A program made the translations under genes and the position numbers. Of a stretch of 41,624 nucleotides of DNA, positions 1 to 7,542 are shown one piece after another; the stretch's first letter is position 1, and each line of letters begins with the position of its first letter. The notes under the pieces were generated by a model. The model ran no database searches, was not told the origin of the DNA, and saw nothing but the letters and a program-made list of their open reading frames with translations. Source of the stretch: Lachnospiraceae bacterium MD308 (GTDB taxonomy: Bacteria; Bacillota; Clostridia; Lachnospirales; Lachnospiraceae); contig VIQU02000032.1 of assembly GCA_010206225.2 (NCBI GenBank), positions 3,833 to 45,456 on the forward strand, in the 5' to 3' direction.

Positions 1-125
1 CCTCAAGATGAGATATCCCTGCGCAAGCAGTAAGACCCCTTGAAGACGACGAGGTAGATAGTACGGAGGTGGAAGTGCAGCAATGTATGGAGCTGACCGT
101 AACTAATCGGTCGAGGGCATGACCA
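1..125 (+). rRNA. 23S ribosomal RNA, 3' end (partial)
   Basis: The first ~125 bases match the conserved 3' end of bacterial 23S rRNA: the GTAAGACCCCTTGAAGACGA segment, the GGAGGTGGAAGTGCAGCAAT segment, and the terminal GGTCGAGGGCATGACC. The rest of the gene lies left of the window. The exact 3' end (about 121-126) is set by similarity to other bacteria and is approximate. No 5S rRNA follows before the tRNA. Confidence 0.93.
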
Positions 126-275
126 GTGAAGGGGAAGGATGGAGAGATAGAGTAAGGAAGCGTTGCTTGTATGCAGTTTTGAAGGTACATGAAAGCCCCT
201 GATAGAGGAATCTGCGGGGGCAAAAGTTGTATAGAAGATCGAGCGTGGGAAAGAGCGTAAGAGAATAAGGAATAA
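126..275 (+). other. 23S-tRNA spacer without 5S rRNA
   Basis: This 150-bp spacer separates 23S rRNA from tRNA-Asn. I looked for the conserved 5S core (a CCGAACA-type segment and the 5'/3' helix) and do not see it. A hairpin with a GCCCC / GGGGC stem lies at about 195-226 and could be part of rRNA processing. There is no credible coding sequence on either strand. Confidence 0.6.
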
Positions 276-347
276 TCCTCGATAGCTCAATGGTAGAGCA
301 CACGGCTGTTAACCGTGGGGTTGTTGGTTCGAGCCCAACTCGGGGAG
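276..347 (+). tRNA. tRNA-Asn (GUU)
   Basis: The cloverleaf folds fully by eye. The acceptor stem pairs 276-282 with 340-346 (one G-T wobble). The anticodon stem pairs 301-305 with 313-317 around the loop CTGTTAA, giving anticodon GTT. The T stem pairs 323-327 with 335-339 around TTCGAGC. G347 is the discriminator base and CCA is not encoded. It follows the 23S gene on the same strand and is probably co-transcribed with the rRNA operon. A T-run at 374-382 downstream may help end that transcript. Confidence 0.96.
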
Positions 348-386
348 TTAAGGAAAGCCCGTAGACATTAGTGTTTTTTTTTGGTA

Positions 387-1433
387 TTACTCATCCTTAT
401 ATTGTGAATCAAAGAGAGCTTTCAATTCATAGAAGCTCTCTTTAAATTTGGGCGAAACAGCGGACGGATTCCTGTGGATGATGTTCACTGCCTTCTGATA
501 TTCCTTATCTTTTCGCGCTTTTAGTTTTATGTCTATATATTTGAGCTTTTGTTTCAATTCATTGAGATCTGCGACATGAGAGGAAAGTCCCGTCCGTTCT
601 GCAGAAGGAACGTCTGATTGAAGCAGGGTTTGTAACTCTGTGATGTAGGCGTCGGTCTTGCTTTCAAGTAATATAAGCAGATGTGATTTCCTTGTTCTGT
701 GTTCTTTTAACTTATTCAGCAGGGCAGTTTTATAGGACTGGTTAAGCAGCGCTGTTTTTAGCGCGAGCAGTTCACGGGTTTCTGTAAGCTCTGTTTCTAT
801 CTCATGCAGATGTTCATGGAATTTTACCGAATTCAGAGCAATATTTTCCGATACATTTTCGAGTTTATCTTCTAAGGAGGAAAGTACGGCGCTGTGTTCT
901 GAAAGTTCTTTCAAGAGTTCTCTCAGATCCAGAGCGGATTGTACGGACCTTGTAGTATCCACGGCAAACGCAGCGACAAGTACGGTACTTGTAAAACTTG
1001 CAATATTTGCGGGGATTTTTAATATGATATTTTCAAAGGGAAGGTGCAGCACCTTTACCATAAGTATAGAAAACGTTCCCCATCCAAGAGAGCAGAACAG
1101 ACAGATATGTCCGTTCAGGTTGAAGCGGTTGTTGCTATAATCCCAATATCTGACATGGAATAACCGCTCCATTGCCGCTCCGGTGAAGTACTCTAAGATA
1201 GTCGCGCCAATCATGCCAAACAGGAAGATAAGAGCAATGCTGTTTCTTACCGGCAAAGTAATCCAGAGGACTGTGATTGCTCCGAAACCATAGATAGGAA
1301 TAAGTGGGCCGTACAGGAAGCCCCGGTTTATCCAGCGCCTTTGCAGAGCAGAGACATATAGGCTTTCCCAGATCCATCCAAGGAAGCAGTATAAAAAGAA
1401 AAATAACAGCCATTGGGCCTGCGAGTACAGCAT
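387..1433 (-). CDS. CmpB-like (DUF1113) membrane protein
   Basis: This 348-residue protein has a hydrophobic N-terminal half of about five membrane segments (residues 5-25, 40-60, 65-85, 108-130, 138-158). Motifs typical of the family annotated 'putative ABC transporter permease' (ABC_trans_CmpB, PF06541) are visible: FLGWIWES near residue 17, NRGFLYGPLIPIYG near 36 and LEYFTGA near 81. Despite that name, no transport function is established for the family. Residues 175-345 are a charged, Leu/Glu/Lys-rich stretch that should form a long cytoplasmic coiled coil. The ATG is preceded by GGGAGA on the minus strand. It is a single-gene unit converging with the rRNA operon. The family call is confident; the function is unknown. 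Confidence 0.82.
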   Translation of the reverse strand: MLYSQAQWLLFFFLYCFLGWIWESLYVSALQRRWINRGFLYGPLIPIYGFGAITVLWITLPVRNSIALIFLFGMIGATILEYFTGAAMERLFHVRYWDYSNNRFNLNGHICLFCSLGWGTFSILMVKVLHLPFENIILKIPANIASFTSTVLVAAFAVDTTRSVQSALDLRELLKELSEHSAVLSSLEDKLENVSENIALNSVKFHEHLHEIETELTETRELLALKTALLNQSYKTALLNKLKEHRTRKSHLLILLESKTDAYITELQTLLQSDVPSAERTGLSSHVADLNELKQKLKYIDIKLKARKDKEYQKAVNIIHRNPSAVSPKFKESFYELKALFDSQYKDE

Positions 1434-1480
1434 ATGATCATCTCCCAGTCTTATGTTTTTTTTGTCAACAAATCATATTG

Positions 1481-1509
1481 ATGATAGCATAAAAGAAATT
1501 AAAAGACAA
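1481..1509 (-). promoter_or_regulatory. Sigma-A-type promoter for the CmpB-like gene
   Basis: On the minus strand TTGTCT (1504-1509) and TATCAT (1481-1486) are separated by 17 bp, about 50 bp upstream of the ATG at 1433. The match and spacing are good; a transcription start has not been shown. Confidence 0.5.
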
Positions 1510-1776
1510 ATATATCTGAGGGGATGATCTTAAAAATGTCTGCAAACTGTCCCCGGAGCTGATCAGGAGGAGCTATGAACAGCGAAAACCCGCTAACCAT
1601 ACAGGTTTGCGGGCTTCGTTGTTATAGTTATCTAAAAGGAATGAGAGTAAAGTGCTACACAATTTTTGTGTATACTTTTATGAGGGGGAGATAGCGATAA
1701 AGTTTTTTATCAACTATCTGATATCAAGTATAAGAGATAAATGTGTCAAAAATATGTTGATTCTATAAAAGAAAAC

Positions 1777-1801
1777 AAAAAAACCTTAAGAACAGCTTAA
1801 G
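1777..1801 (-). terminator. Intrinsic terminator of the Spo0A-C-like gene
   Basis: On the minus strand a CTTAAG / CTTAAG stem with a 5-base loop (1785-1801) is followed by seven T residues (A-run at 1777-1783 on the + strand). It begins 17 bp after the stop codon at 1818. Confidence 0.6.
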
Positions 1802-1817
1802 AAGATGGGAAGAAAAC

Positions 1818-2168
1818 CTAAATTGCAGAAGTAGTGTCGGATGTATGCTGAATGTATGCAACTAGAATATCTAAAAATTCGCCCGCTGTCGGTTTGTTAT
1901 ACAGCGGGCGATATGCTATATCTTGTAAAAGCGATTTATTACCCTTGTCCCAGCATACTTGAACAACTGTGCGGATGTCACGCTCAACGCTGCTTAAAGT
2001 AGTGTTAAATTCTTTTGCAATTATCGGGTAGAGTAATTTACTGATTGAAAGCAAGTATTCCTCATCTGTTAGGCACAGACTGACACCATAACAAAGATAA
2101 CGGTACCCACGGTAAGTGGCACCGATGCCGAGACGGCGTATAAGTCTTTCTATTGTTCTATTTTCCAT
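1818..2168 (-). CDS. Stand-alone Spo0A C-terminal DNA-binding domain protein
   Basis: All 116 residues correspond to the DNA-binding effector domain of the sporulation regulator Spo0A (PF08769). Visible family signatures include the GATYRGYRYL segment (like GVPAHIKGYxYL in Spo0A), KLLYPIIAKEFNTTLSSVERDIR (recognition helix region, residues ~45-67) and KPTAGEFLDILV near the C terminus. There is no receiver domain: the ATG is preceded by a usable RBS, and the upstream sequence does not encode a phospho-acceptor domain. The protein would therefore bind DNA without phosphorelay control. It may compete with or mimic Spo0A at 0A boxes, which is inference. It is a single-gene unit with its own terminator, and two 0A-box-like sites lie in its upstream region. 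The domain call is strong; the biological role is unknown. Confidence 0.85.
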   Translation of the reverse strand: MENRTIERLIRRLGIGATYRGYRYLCYGVSLCLTDEEYLLSISKLLYPIIAKEFNTTLSSVERDIRTVVQVCWDKGNKSLLQDIAYRPLYNKPTAGEFLDILVAYIQHTSDTTSAI

Positions 2169-2216
2169 AATTTATCCCCTAATCTTTTGTAATATTTCCA
2201 GTCTTAACCATATTAT

Positions 2217-2266
2217 AGTCGAAAACATATGTGTAAAGCTGTTGCATAATCCGAAATTATTCGACA
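2217..2266. promoter_or_regulatory. Possible Spo0A (0A) boxes
   Basis: TTCGACA at 2260-2266 is the exact reverse complement of the 0A-box core TGTCGAA. AGTCGAA at 2217-2223 matches six of seven positions in the opposite orientation. Both lie between the Spo0A-C-like gene (start 2168) and the response regulator (start 2430), 49 and 92 bp upstream of the former. A 7-base motif is short, so the support comes from its position next to a Spo0A-domain gene. Confidence 0.35.
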
Positions 2267-2429
2267 TTTTACGATAAAATATTACATAATTTCTAGAAGT
2301 AATTTTAAGACGTTTGTATAAGTGATTTTAGGGCTTGTCAGATGCATTTCATAATATCTTAAGATTTTTCGGTAATCGGTCTTAAAAATTCCCTGATATT
2401 CTTGTATAGTATAAGGGAGGTGATGAAAG

Positions 2430-3125
2430 GTGGCTAAAATATTAGTTTGTGATGATGATAAGGAAATTGTAGAAGCAATAGAGATTTACCTGTTACAGGA
2501 AGGTTATGAAGTGTTGAAGGCATATGATGGTATGGAAGCGCTTCGTGTTCTGGAAACAGAGCATGTGGATTTGCTGGTGATGGATATTATGATGCCGAAG
2601 CTTGACGGTATACGGGCGACACTTAAGATTCGTGAAGAGAATAACATGCCGATCATTATCTTGTCGGCAAAGTCGGAAGATGCCGATAAGATTCTGGGGC
2701 TTAATATAGGGGCGGATGATTATGTGACGAAACCCTTTAACCCGTTGGAGCTTATTGCGCGGGTAAAATCACAGATTCGCAGATACACGAAGCTTGGCAG
2801 TACGGTAGAAGCAGAACAGTCATCGATATATACAGTCGGAGGCTTGTCAGTGAACGACGATCTGAAAGAAGTGACGGTAGACGGTGAGCTTGTAAAGCTG
2901 ACTCCATTAGAATACAGCATATTACTGCTTCTTGTAAAGAATCAGGGAAAGGTATTTTCCATCAGTCAGATCTATGAAGATATCTGGAACGAGGATGCGA
3001 TCGGAGTGGATAATACAGTGGCAGTGCATATCAGACACATTCGGGAAAAGATAGAGATTAATCCAAAGGAACCGCGATATCTGAAAGTTGTATGGGGAGT
3101 GGGATACAAGATTGAAAAATCATAA
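2430..3125 (+). CDS. OmpR-family response regulator
   Basis: This 231-residue two-domain response regulator has a receiver domain at about residues 1-120, with acidic residues D8-D10, phospho-acceptor D52 in LLVMDIMMP, T/S at LSAK80-81 and K101 in VTKPF. A winged-helix OmpR/PhoB DNA-binding domain spans about 135-229 (LTPLEYSILLLLV, DNTVAVHIRHIREKIE, VVWGVGYKIE). Its general look is that of VanR-like regulators. Translation begins at GTG: GGGAGG at 2415-2420 sits 9 bp upstream, and the nearby ATG at 2423 runs into a stop at once. The partner is the histidine kinase at 3723, now separated by a transposase relic. TCTTAA direct repeats 23 bp apart (2357 and 2380) could be its own operator. The signal is unknown. 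Confidence 0.9.
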   Translation: MAKILVCDDDKEIVEAIEIYLLQEGYEVLKAYDGMEALRVLETEHVDLLVMDIMMPKLDGIRATLKIREENNMPIIILSAKSEDADKILGLNIGADDYVTKPFNPLELIARVKSQIRRYTKLGSTVEAEQSSIYTVGGLSVNDDLKEVTVDGELVKLTPLEYSILLLLVKNQGKVFSISQIYEDIWNEDAIGVDNTVAVHIRHIREKIEINPKEPRYLKVVWGVGYKIEKS

Positions 3126-3722
3126 AGGGGAGTTACTGTGAAAGAAAGTAAAGGACAGCCGATAAATGGCACACTTTAACAAGCTGTCTCATAGCAGCCT
3201 TTGAAAAAGTATTGTTTTAGAAAGCTAAGAAGCCAGTTGGGATTCAGAAATAATCCCTTCGCAGATTAGTAGTTTCTTACCCTGCTTGATAGCCTTTTCC
3301 TTCTGCTTATAGTAAGGCGATTTATCAGTCTTCACGGCTGCATGGGCAACTTGTACCAATACAGGTTTGAGATAGACACCGGCACGTGTTATCTTGACAG
3401 ATTTTTTTTACCAGCAGATTCATTGTTGTCGGGAGTTAATCCCGCCCAACAGCAGAGACGTTTTGAATTAGAAAACGGATTCATATCGGTACCAATCTCA
3501 GAGATAACAGTGATTGCGCTGTTACGGTCAACACCCGGAATGGTACACAGTAACTGGACAGCATTTTCATAAGGAGCAATTAAAGAATCAAGCATAGTGT
3601 CTATATCATTTTGCTATGTAGTGTAGCTTCTTTACAAACTATTTTATCAGCAACGTGGAGAGAGTGGAACAATTTCACTACTATTTGTGCCGCCAGCCAA
3701 AGGCGGCGGAATGGAGATTTAT
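3126..3722. other. Gap between response regulator and kinase
   Basis: Immediately after the regulator there is a good RBS (GGGGAG, 3127-3132) followed by GTGAAAGAAAGTAAA, an 11-codon reading frame that soon stops. Its first residues (MKES...) resemble the start of the present kinase (MKEK...). This may be the original kinase start, displaced when the IS110-family element inserted. The rest of the gap is transposase relic, plus about 100 bp of unassigned sequence before the kinase. Confidence 0.35.
3225..3613 (-). pseudogene. IS110-family transposase remnant
   Basis: Minus-strand translation gives the C-terminal transposase_20 (PF02371) region of an IS110/IS116/IS902 transposase: the IPGVDRNSAITVISEIG core, then CCWAGLTPDNNESAGKK. 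The frame breaks at a run of eight A (plus-strand T-run, about 3412-3419). Restoring one base continues it as KSVKITRAGVYLKPVLVQVA and SPYYKQKEKAIKQGKK, which is family-like, to a stop at 3225-3227. The N-terminal RuvC-like DEDD half is absent, and an in-frame stop precedes the fragment at about 3614. It is therefore a 5'-truncated, frameshifted relic that cannot transpose. IS110 elements lack terminal inverted repeats, so the original ends cannot be fixed. It lies between a response regulator and its likely kinase. Confidence 0.8.
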
Positions 3723-6326
3723 ATGAAAGAAAAATGGTATAAAAGCAGTGTGACCAAGGCTGTTTTAATCGTAGTTGTCCATGTGTTGGTTATTGTGATA
3801 ACTGCAAGCTTTATGTGGCTGCTTTCTTATCCGGTACTGCGTGCAGAGATATTTGCAGGAAGATCTGCAAAAGAGTATAAGGATTCCAGAAATTTTATTG
3901 ATAAGATGCTGCAATACAGTCAGCAGGCAGTTTCCGGAATTAAAAGCGCTGATCTCTTTGAGACAGAAGGAAAGTATAATCCTGACAAGATTGTGGATAT
4001 TGAGAAATATTACAAGACGAATACTTTTGACGGAGAAAATGAAAGCGGATTTGCGTATCGTCTGGGAGATTTGCTCGAGTGGGCGGGAATCCGGTATGGG
4101 AATAAATTCTCAGATGTAAATGCTAATTCTGAGGAGAGCATACGTCTTGATGAGAATACAGAGAGTATCATTGTCTGCAAAACGGCGAGTGATACGTTTG
4201 AATATTACCGGATGTCTGACTTCTATGAAGCGGTAAAGAGCGGCGGGCTTCAGTTCATTGTATCACAGGAAGAGAATGAAGTTACAGACGGCCTTATTGT
4301 TGAGGATGTTTCGGGACAATATATGCTTCCGGAAGGAGGCTTCCGGGGAGTCCAGGATAAGGCTGGCACAGTAGTCTATAAAGATTGCTGGGTTTATGAC
4401 GGAGCGGCGCAGGTAGAGCAGTTCTCACCTGTGGGTGCAGAGGATATCCTTGCGATCGTGAATGGCAAACCTCAGTGGAATGGAAGGCTTGACGAGGCTT
4501 ATAATATGCTTGATAATGTGCTCTATGCGCTGAATGATCAGTATGCGATATATGAAAAGTCCCGTGAGAGCGTAAAGGAAGGGGATACGAACTTTTCTTA
4601 CATCTATGCAGACACGAAGAACCGCCGTGTCTATACGAACAAGGCGGAGTACCGTTCATACGACGCATTAAAGGACAATATAGATAAAATAAAAGAGTCG
4701 GGAAGATATGTTGTAGTGAATCCAAAACTTGCAGATTTTGAAACAAATATGAAGGAGGTAGATGCCTCCCTATGGAGAGATTCGGTAAAAAATTCCGGGC
4801 TGGACGAAGAGAATTTCCTGTTCGCGGCGGTAGTAGATACGGCATATCCGGTGCAGGATATATTTTATACGGAAAATGCACTGTATGGAAAGTACGGAAG
4901 CAGCGCAAGAAGTATCACAATGTTCGGGTGTTTTGCGGCGGTCTTATTGATTGGCATCGTTTTGTGGCTGACGGTGATAGCGGGCCGGAGTGACAAAGAT
5001 GAGGAGATTCATCTGAATGCGTTTGACAGATGGAAGACAGAGCTTGCGGCAGTGATCGTGGTTGTTGCATGGTTCATTCCGACATTTCTGGTGACAGCCA
5101 ATGTAGACTGGAAAGCGGTACTTCTGACAGATAAGGCAGTTTTATACCAACAGATATCGTATATGAACGATTTGGTTCTGTTTATTATTATGGCATGTAT
5201 ACTGGCCGCATTCACATGCTGTATGTTTTTGGCGGGGTTCTTAAGTCTTGTCAGAAGGATTAAAGCCAAAACATTGTGGAAGAACAGCCTTGTAAGGTGT
5301 TTTGGTATACTGGTAAAAGACATTTTCCAGAATCTGAACAGTATCTGGAAAACGATTCTGCTGTTTGGCATTTATGTTCTGATCCATTGGGGTATTGTTG
5401 CGAGCAGCGTAGGAGTAGATTATAATCTGGTGTTTATTTTACTCTTTGTGGACGGAGCGGCGTTTGTCTATCTTGTGTATAAAGCAATTGGACGGAGTAA
5501 GCTGAAAGGAGCTGTTAAGAAGATTTCCTGCGGGGAACTGGGATATGAGATTTCGCTGGATAAGCTTACCGGAGATCAGAGGGAGATTGCCAAGGACATT
5601 AATTCTATCGGCGAGGGGATGGAAGCGGCAGTGGCAGAGAATGTCAAGAGCGAGCGGCTTAAGACGGATCTGATCACGAATGTATCTCATGACATTAAGA
5701 CACCCCTTACGTCGATCATTAATTATGTGGAGCTTTTAAAACAGGAGAATTTCGAAGATGCTAAGATCAGAAGATATATTGAAGTACTGGAGCAGAAGTC
5801 TCAGCGGCTTAAGACACTGACGGAGGATGTGGTCGAGGCTTCGAAGGTAAGCTCGGGAAATATTATTTTAGAGTATATGAATTTGAACCTTGCAGAGATG
5901 ATACAACAGGTCAGCGGAGAGTTTGAAGAGCGTTTCCAGATGAGGAATCTTAAAGAGGTGCTTGCGCTTCCGGAAGAAGAGGTTATCATACGGGCGGACG
6001 GAAGAAGGATGTGGCGTATTTTTGAAAATATCTATAACAACGCGGCGAAATATGCTATGGAGGGCACGCGCATCTACGCAGAACTTGTTGCAGAATCGGG
6101 CAATGCGAAGTTTAGCCTGAAGAATATATCAGAGCAGGCGCTTAATATATCCGCAGATGAATTAACAGAGCGGTTTATCAGGGGCGATATTTCAAGAAGT
6201 ACGGAAGGAAGCGGACTTGGGCTTTCCATCGCGAAGACGCTGGTACAGATGCAGGGCGGATTATTTGAGCTGTATCTGGACGGAGACTTGTTTAAAGTGA
6301 CAATTGAATTTCCAAAAGTGGAGTAA
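3723..6326 (+). CDS. Membrane sensor histidine kinase with large extracellular domain
   Basis: This kinase is 867 residues from the ATG at 3723, chosen because GGAG at 3713-3716 sits 6 bp upstream; an in-frame GTG at 3687 has no RBS. One membrane segment spans residues ~10-37, a large external domain ~38-395 follows, and then about five membrane helices (~397-420, 440-462, 480-505, 540-560, 565-588). The catalytic core is complete: HisKA with H656 in NVSHDIKTPLTSI, an N-box NIYNNAAKY near 770 and a G-box GSGLGLSIAK near 830. It should phosphorylate the OmpR-type regulator encoded at 2430-3125. The pair is now separated by about 600 bp holding an IS110 relic. The external domain is not one I recognise. 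A terminator follows directly. Confidence 0.88.
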   Translation: MKEKWYKSSVTKAVLIVVVHVLVIVITASFMWLLSYPVLRAEIFAGRSAKEYKDSRNFIDKMLQYSQQAVSGIKSADLFETEGKYNPDKIVDIEKYYKTNTFDGENESGFAYRLGDLLEWAGIRYGNKFSDVNANSEESIRLDENTESIIVCKTASDTFEYYRMSDFYEAVKSGGLQFIVSQEENEVTDGLIVEDVSGQYMLPEGGFRGVQDKAGTVVYKDCWVYDGAAQVEQFSPVGAEDILAIVNGKPQWNGRLDEAYNMLDNVLYALNDQYAIYEKSRESVKEGDTNFSYIYADTKNRRVYTNKAEYRSYDALKDNIDKIKESGRYVVVNPKLADFETNMKEVDASLWRDSVKNSGLDEENFLFAAVVDTAYPVQDIFYTENALYGKYGSSARSITMFGCFAAVLLIGIVLWLTVIAGRSDKDEEIHLNAFDRWKTELAAVIVVVAWFIPTFLVTANVDWKAVLLTDKAVLYQQISYMNDLVLFIIMACILAAFTCCMFLAGFLSLVRRIKAKTLWKNSLVRCFGILVKDIFQNLNSIWKTILLFGIYVLIHWGIVASSVGVDYNLVFILLFVDGAAFVYLVYKAIGRSKLKGAVKKISCGELGYEISLDKLTGDQREIAKDINSIGEGMEAAVAENVKSERLKTDLITNVSHDIKTPLTSIINYVELLKQENFEDAKIRRYIEVLEQKSQRLKTLTEDVVEASKVSSGNIILEYMNLNLAEMIQQVSGEFEERFQMRNLKEVLALPEEEVIIRADGRRMWRIFENIYNNAAKYAMEGTRIYAELVAESGNAKFSLKNISEQALNISADELTERFIRGDISRSTEGSGLGLSIAKTLVQMQGGLFELYLDGDLFKVTIEFPKVE

Positions 6327-6333
6327 TCTTTAT

Positions 6334-6366
6334 GAGGACAGGGCATGTGCACTGTCTTCATTTTTT
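6334..6366 (+). terminator. Intrinsic terminator after the histidine kinase
   Basis: An 8-bp stem (GAGGACAG 6334-6341 / CTGTCTTC 6352-6359) is followed by A and six T residues. It lies 7 bp past the kinase stop codon. Confidence 0.8.
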
Positions 6367-6375
6367 GAAACAATC

Positions 6376-6404
6376 TTGTTTCACGGCTTAAAATAAGGTA
6401 TACT
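6376..6404 (+). promoter_or_regulatory. Sigma-A-type promoter for phosphofructokinase
   Basis: TTGTTT (6376-6381) and TATACT (6399-6404) are spaced 17 bp apart, about 40 bp upstream of the ATG at 6443, and sit just after the preceding terminator. Confidence 0.55.
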
Positions 6405-6442
6405 GTCTGTAGCAACAATTTTATAGAAGGAGAGGTAGACGT

Positions 6443-7516
6443 ATGTTAAGAATAGGAATGCTTACCAGCGGCGGAGACTGTCAGGCGCTTAATGCGGCGA
6501 TGCGCGGAGTTGTGAAGGGAATTTGTTCAAAACGTGATGACGTAGAGATTTACGGATTTCAGGAAGGCTATAAAGGTCTGATTTATTCTAATTTTAAAAT
6601 GCTGACTTCTAGGGATTTTTCTGGAATCCTGACCGTTGGCGGTACCATTCTTGGGACATCGAGACAGCCGTTTAAGATGATGCGCGTTCCGGATGAGAAT
6701 GGTCTTGACAAGGTTGAGGCTATGAAGCACACTTATCACAAGCTGAATTTGGATTGTCTGGTCGTACTCGGCGGAAATGGTACACATAAAAGCGCCCATA
6801 TGCTGAGCGAGGAAGGGCTGAATGTGATCACGCTTCCGAAGACGATTGATAATGACTTATGGGGAACAGAGATGACGTTCGGTTTTCAGAGTGCTGTTGA
6901 CATTGCGACCGATACGATTGACCGTATCCATACGACAGCGACCTCCCATAGCCGCGTATTTATTGTTGAAGTTATGGGACATAAGGTCGGATGGGTAACG
7001 CTTCATGCGGGAGTTGCAGGCGGAGCAGATATTGTACTGCTTCCAGAGATTCCTTATGATATTGATGTGATTGCGGAGGCGATTAACAGAAGAAAAGCTG
7101 CAGGCAAAAAGTTTACGATCATAGCAGTTGCGGAGGGTGCGATATCCAAGCAGGATGCGAAGCTTTCCAAAAAAGATTTAAAGAAGAAAAAGGAAAAAGA
7201 AAAATATCCTTCTGTAGCGTATGAATTGGCAGAGAAGGTACAGAAGAAGACGGATCAGGAAGTGAGGATCACTGTACCTGGACATACTCAGAGGGGCGGT
7301 TCACCGTGTCCGTATGACAGAGTATTGTCTACGAGACTTGGCGCGGCAGCGGCAGAAGCCATTTTGGACGGCGAATTCGGCTGTATGATCGGTGTTAAGA
7401 AGAATGAGATGGTGCGTGTACCGCTTTCGGAAGTTGCGGGCAAGTTAAAGTATGTTGATCCGAAAGCATCGATCATTAAAGAAGCGGAGCTTACCGGAAT
7501 CAGCTTTGGTGTATAA
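6443..7516 (+). CDS. 6-phosphofructokinase (PfkA family, ATP or PPi type unresolved)
   Basis: This 357-residue PfkA-fold enzyme phosphorylates fructose 6-phosphate to fructose 1,6-bisphosphate in glycolysis. Visible motifs are LTSGGDCQALN (residues 8-18), GGNGT (110-114), PKTIDND (132-138, catalytic Asp136), MGHKVGWVTL and HTQRGGSPCPYDR. In this family a Gly after GGx favours ATP and an Asp favours pyrophosphate, while Lys in PKTIDND is typical of the PPi-using and 'group III' branch. This protein combines Gly113 with Lys133, so the phosphoryl donor cannot be fixed from sequence. An unusual Lys-rich insert occurs around residues 238-255. AAGGAGAGG precedes the ATG. It has its own promoter; dnaX starts 26 bp downstream and may be co-transcribed. 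Confidence 0.9.
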   Translation: MLRIGMLTSGGDCQALNAAMRGVVKGICSKRDDVEIYGFQEGYKGLIYSNFKMLTSRDFSGILTVGGTILGTSRQPFKMMRVPDENGLDKVEAMKHTYHKLNLDCLVVLGGNGTHKSAHMLSEEGLNVITLPKTIDNDLWGTEMTFGFQSAVDIATDTIDRIHTTATSHSRVFIVEVMGHKVGWVTLHAGVAGGADIVLLPEIPYDIDVIAEAINRRKAAGKKFTIIAVAEGAISKQDAKLSKKDLKKKKEKEKYPSVAYELAEKVQKKTDQEVRITVPGHTQRGGSPCPYDRVLSTRLGAAAAEAILDGEFGCMIGVKKNEMVRVPLSEVAGKLKYVDPKASIIKEAELTGISFGV

Positions 7517-7542
7517 CAGATTTGGAAATGGAGAGTAATTAG

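Larger units (their letters stand above)
1434..1817. other. Intergenic region with two hairpins
   Basis: This 384-bp stretch has no credible gene. It contains the promoter at 1481-1509, an imperfect hairpin at 1589-1613 (CCCGC-T-AACC / GGTT-T-GCGGG, loop ATACA) with only short T tracts on either side, and the terminator-like hairpin at 1777-1801. The first hairpin could be the remains of a terminator from a lost gene. Confidence 0.4.

Noticed and set aside
126-275. 5S rRNA after 23S
   Set aside because: The spacer lacks the conserved 5S core and terminal helix.
3342-3572. 76-residue + strand ORF in the IS110 relic
   Set aside because: The minus strand carries recognisable transposase sequence; the + ORF is its shadow.
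4294-4908. 204-residue ORF on the minus strand inside the histidine kinase
   Set aside because: It is fully covered by the kinase coding sequence, has no RBS, and its Pro/His/Leu-rich composition is typical of an antisense shadow.
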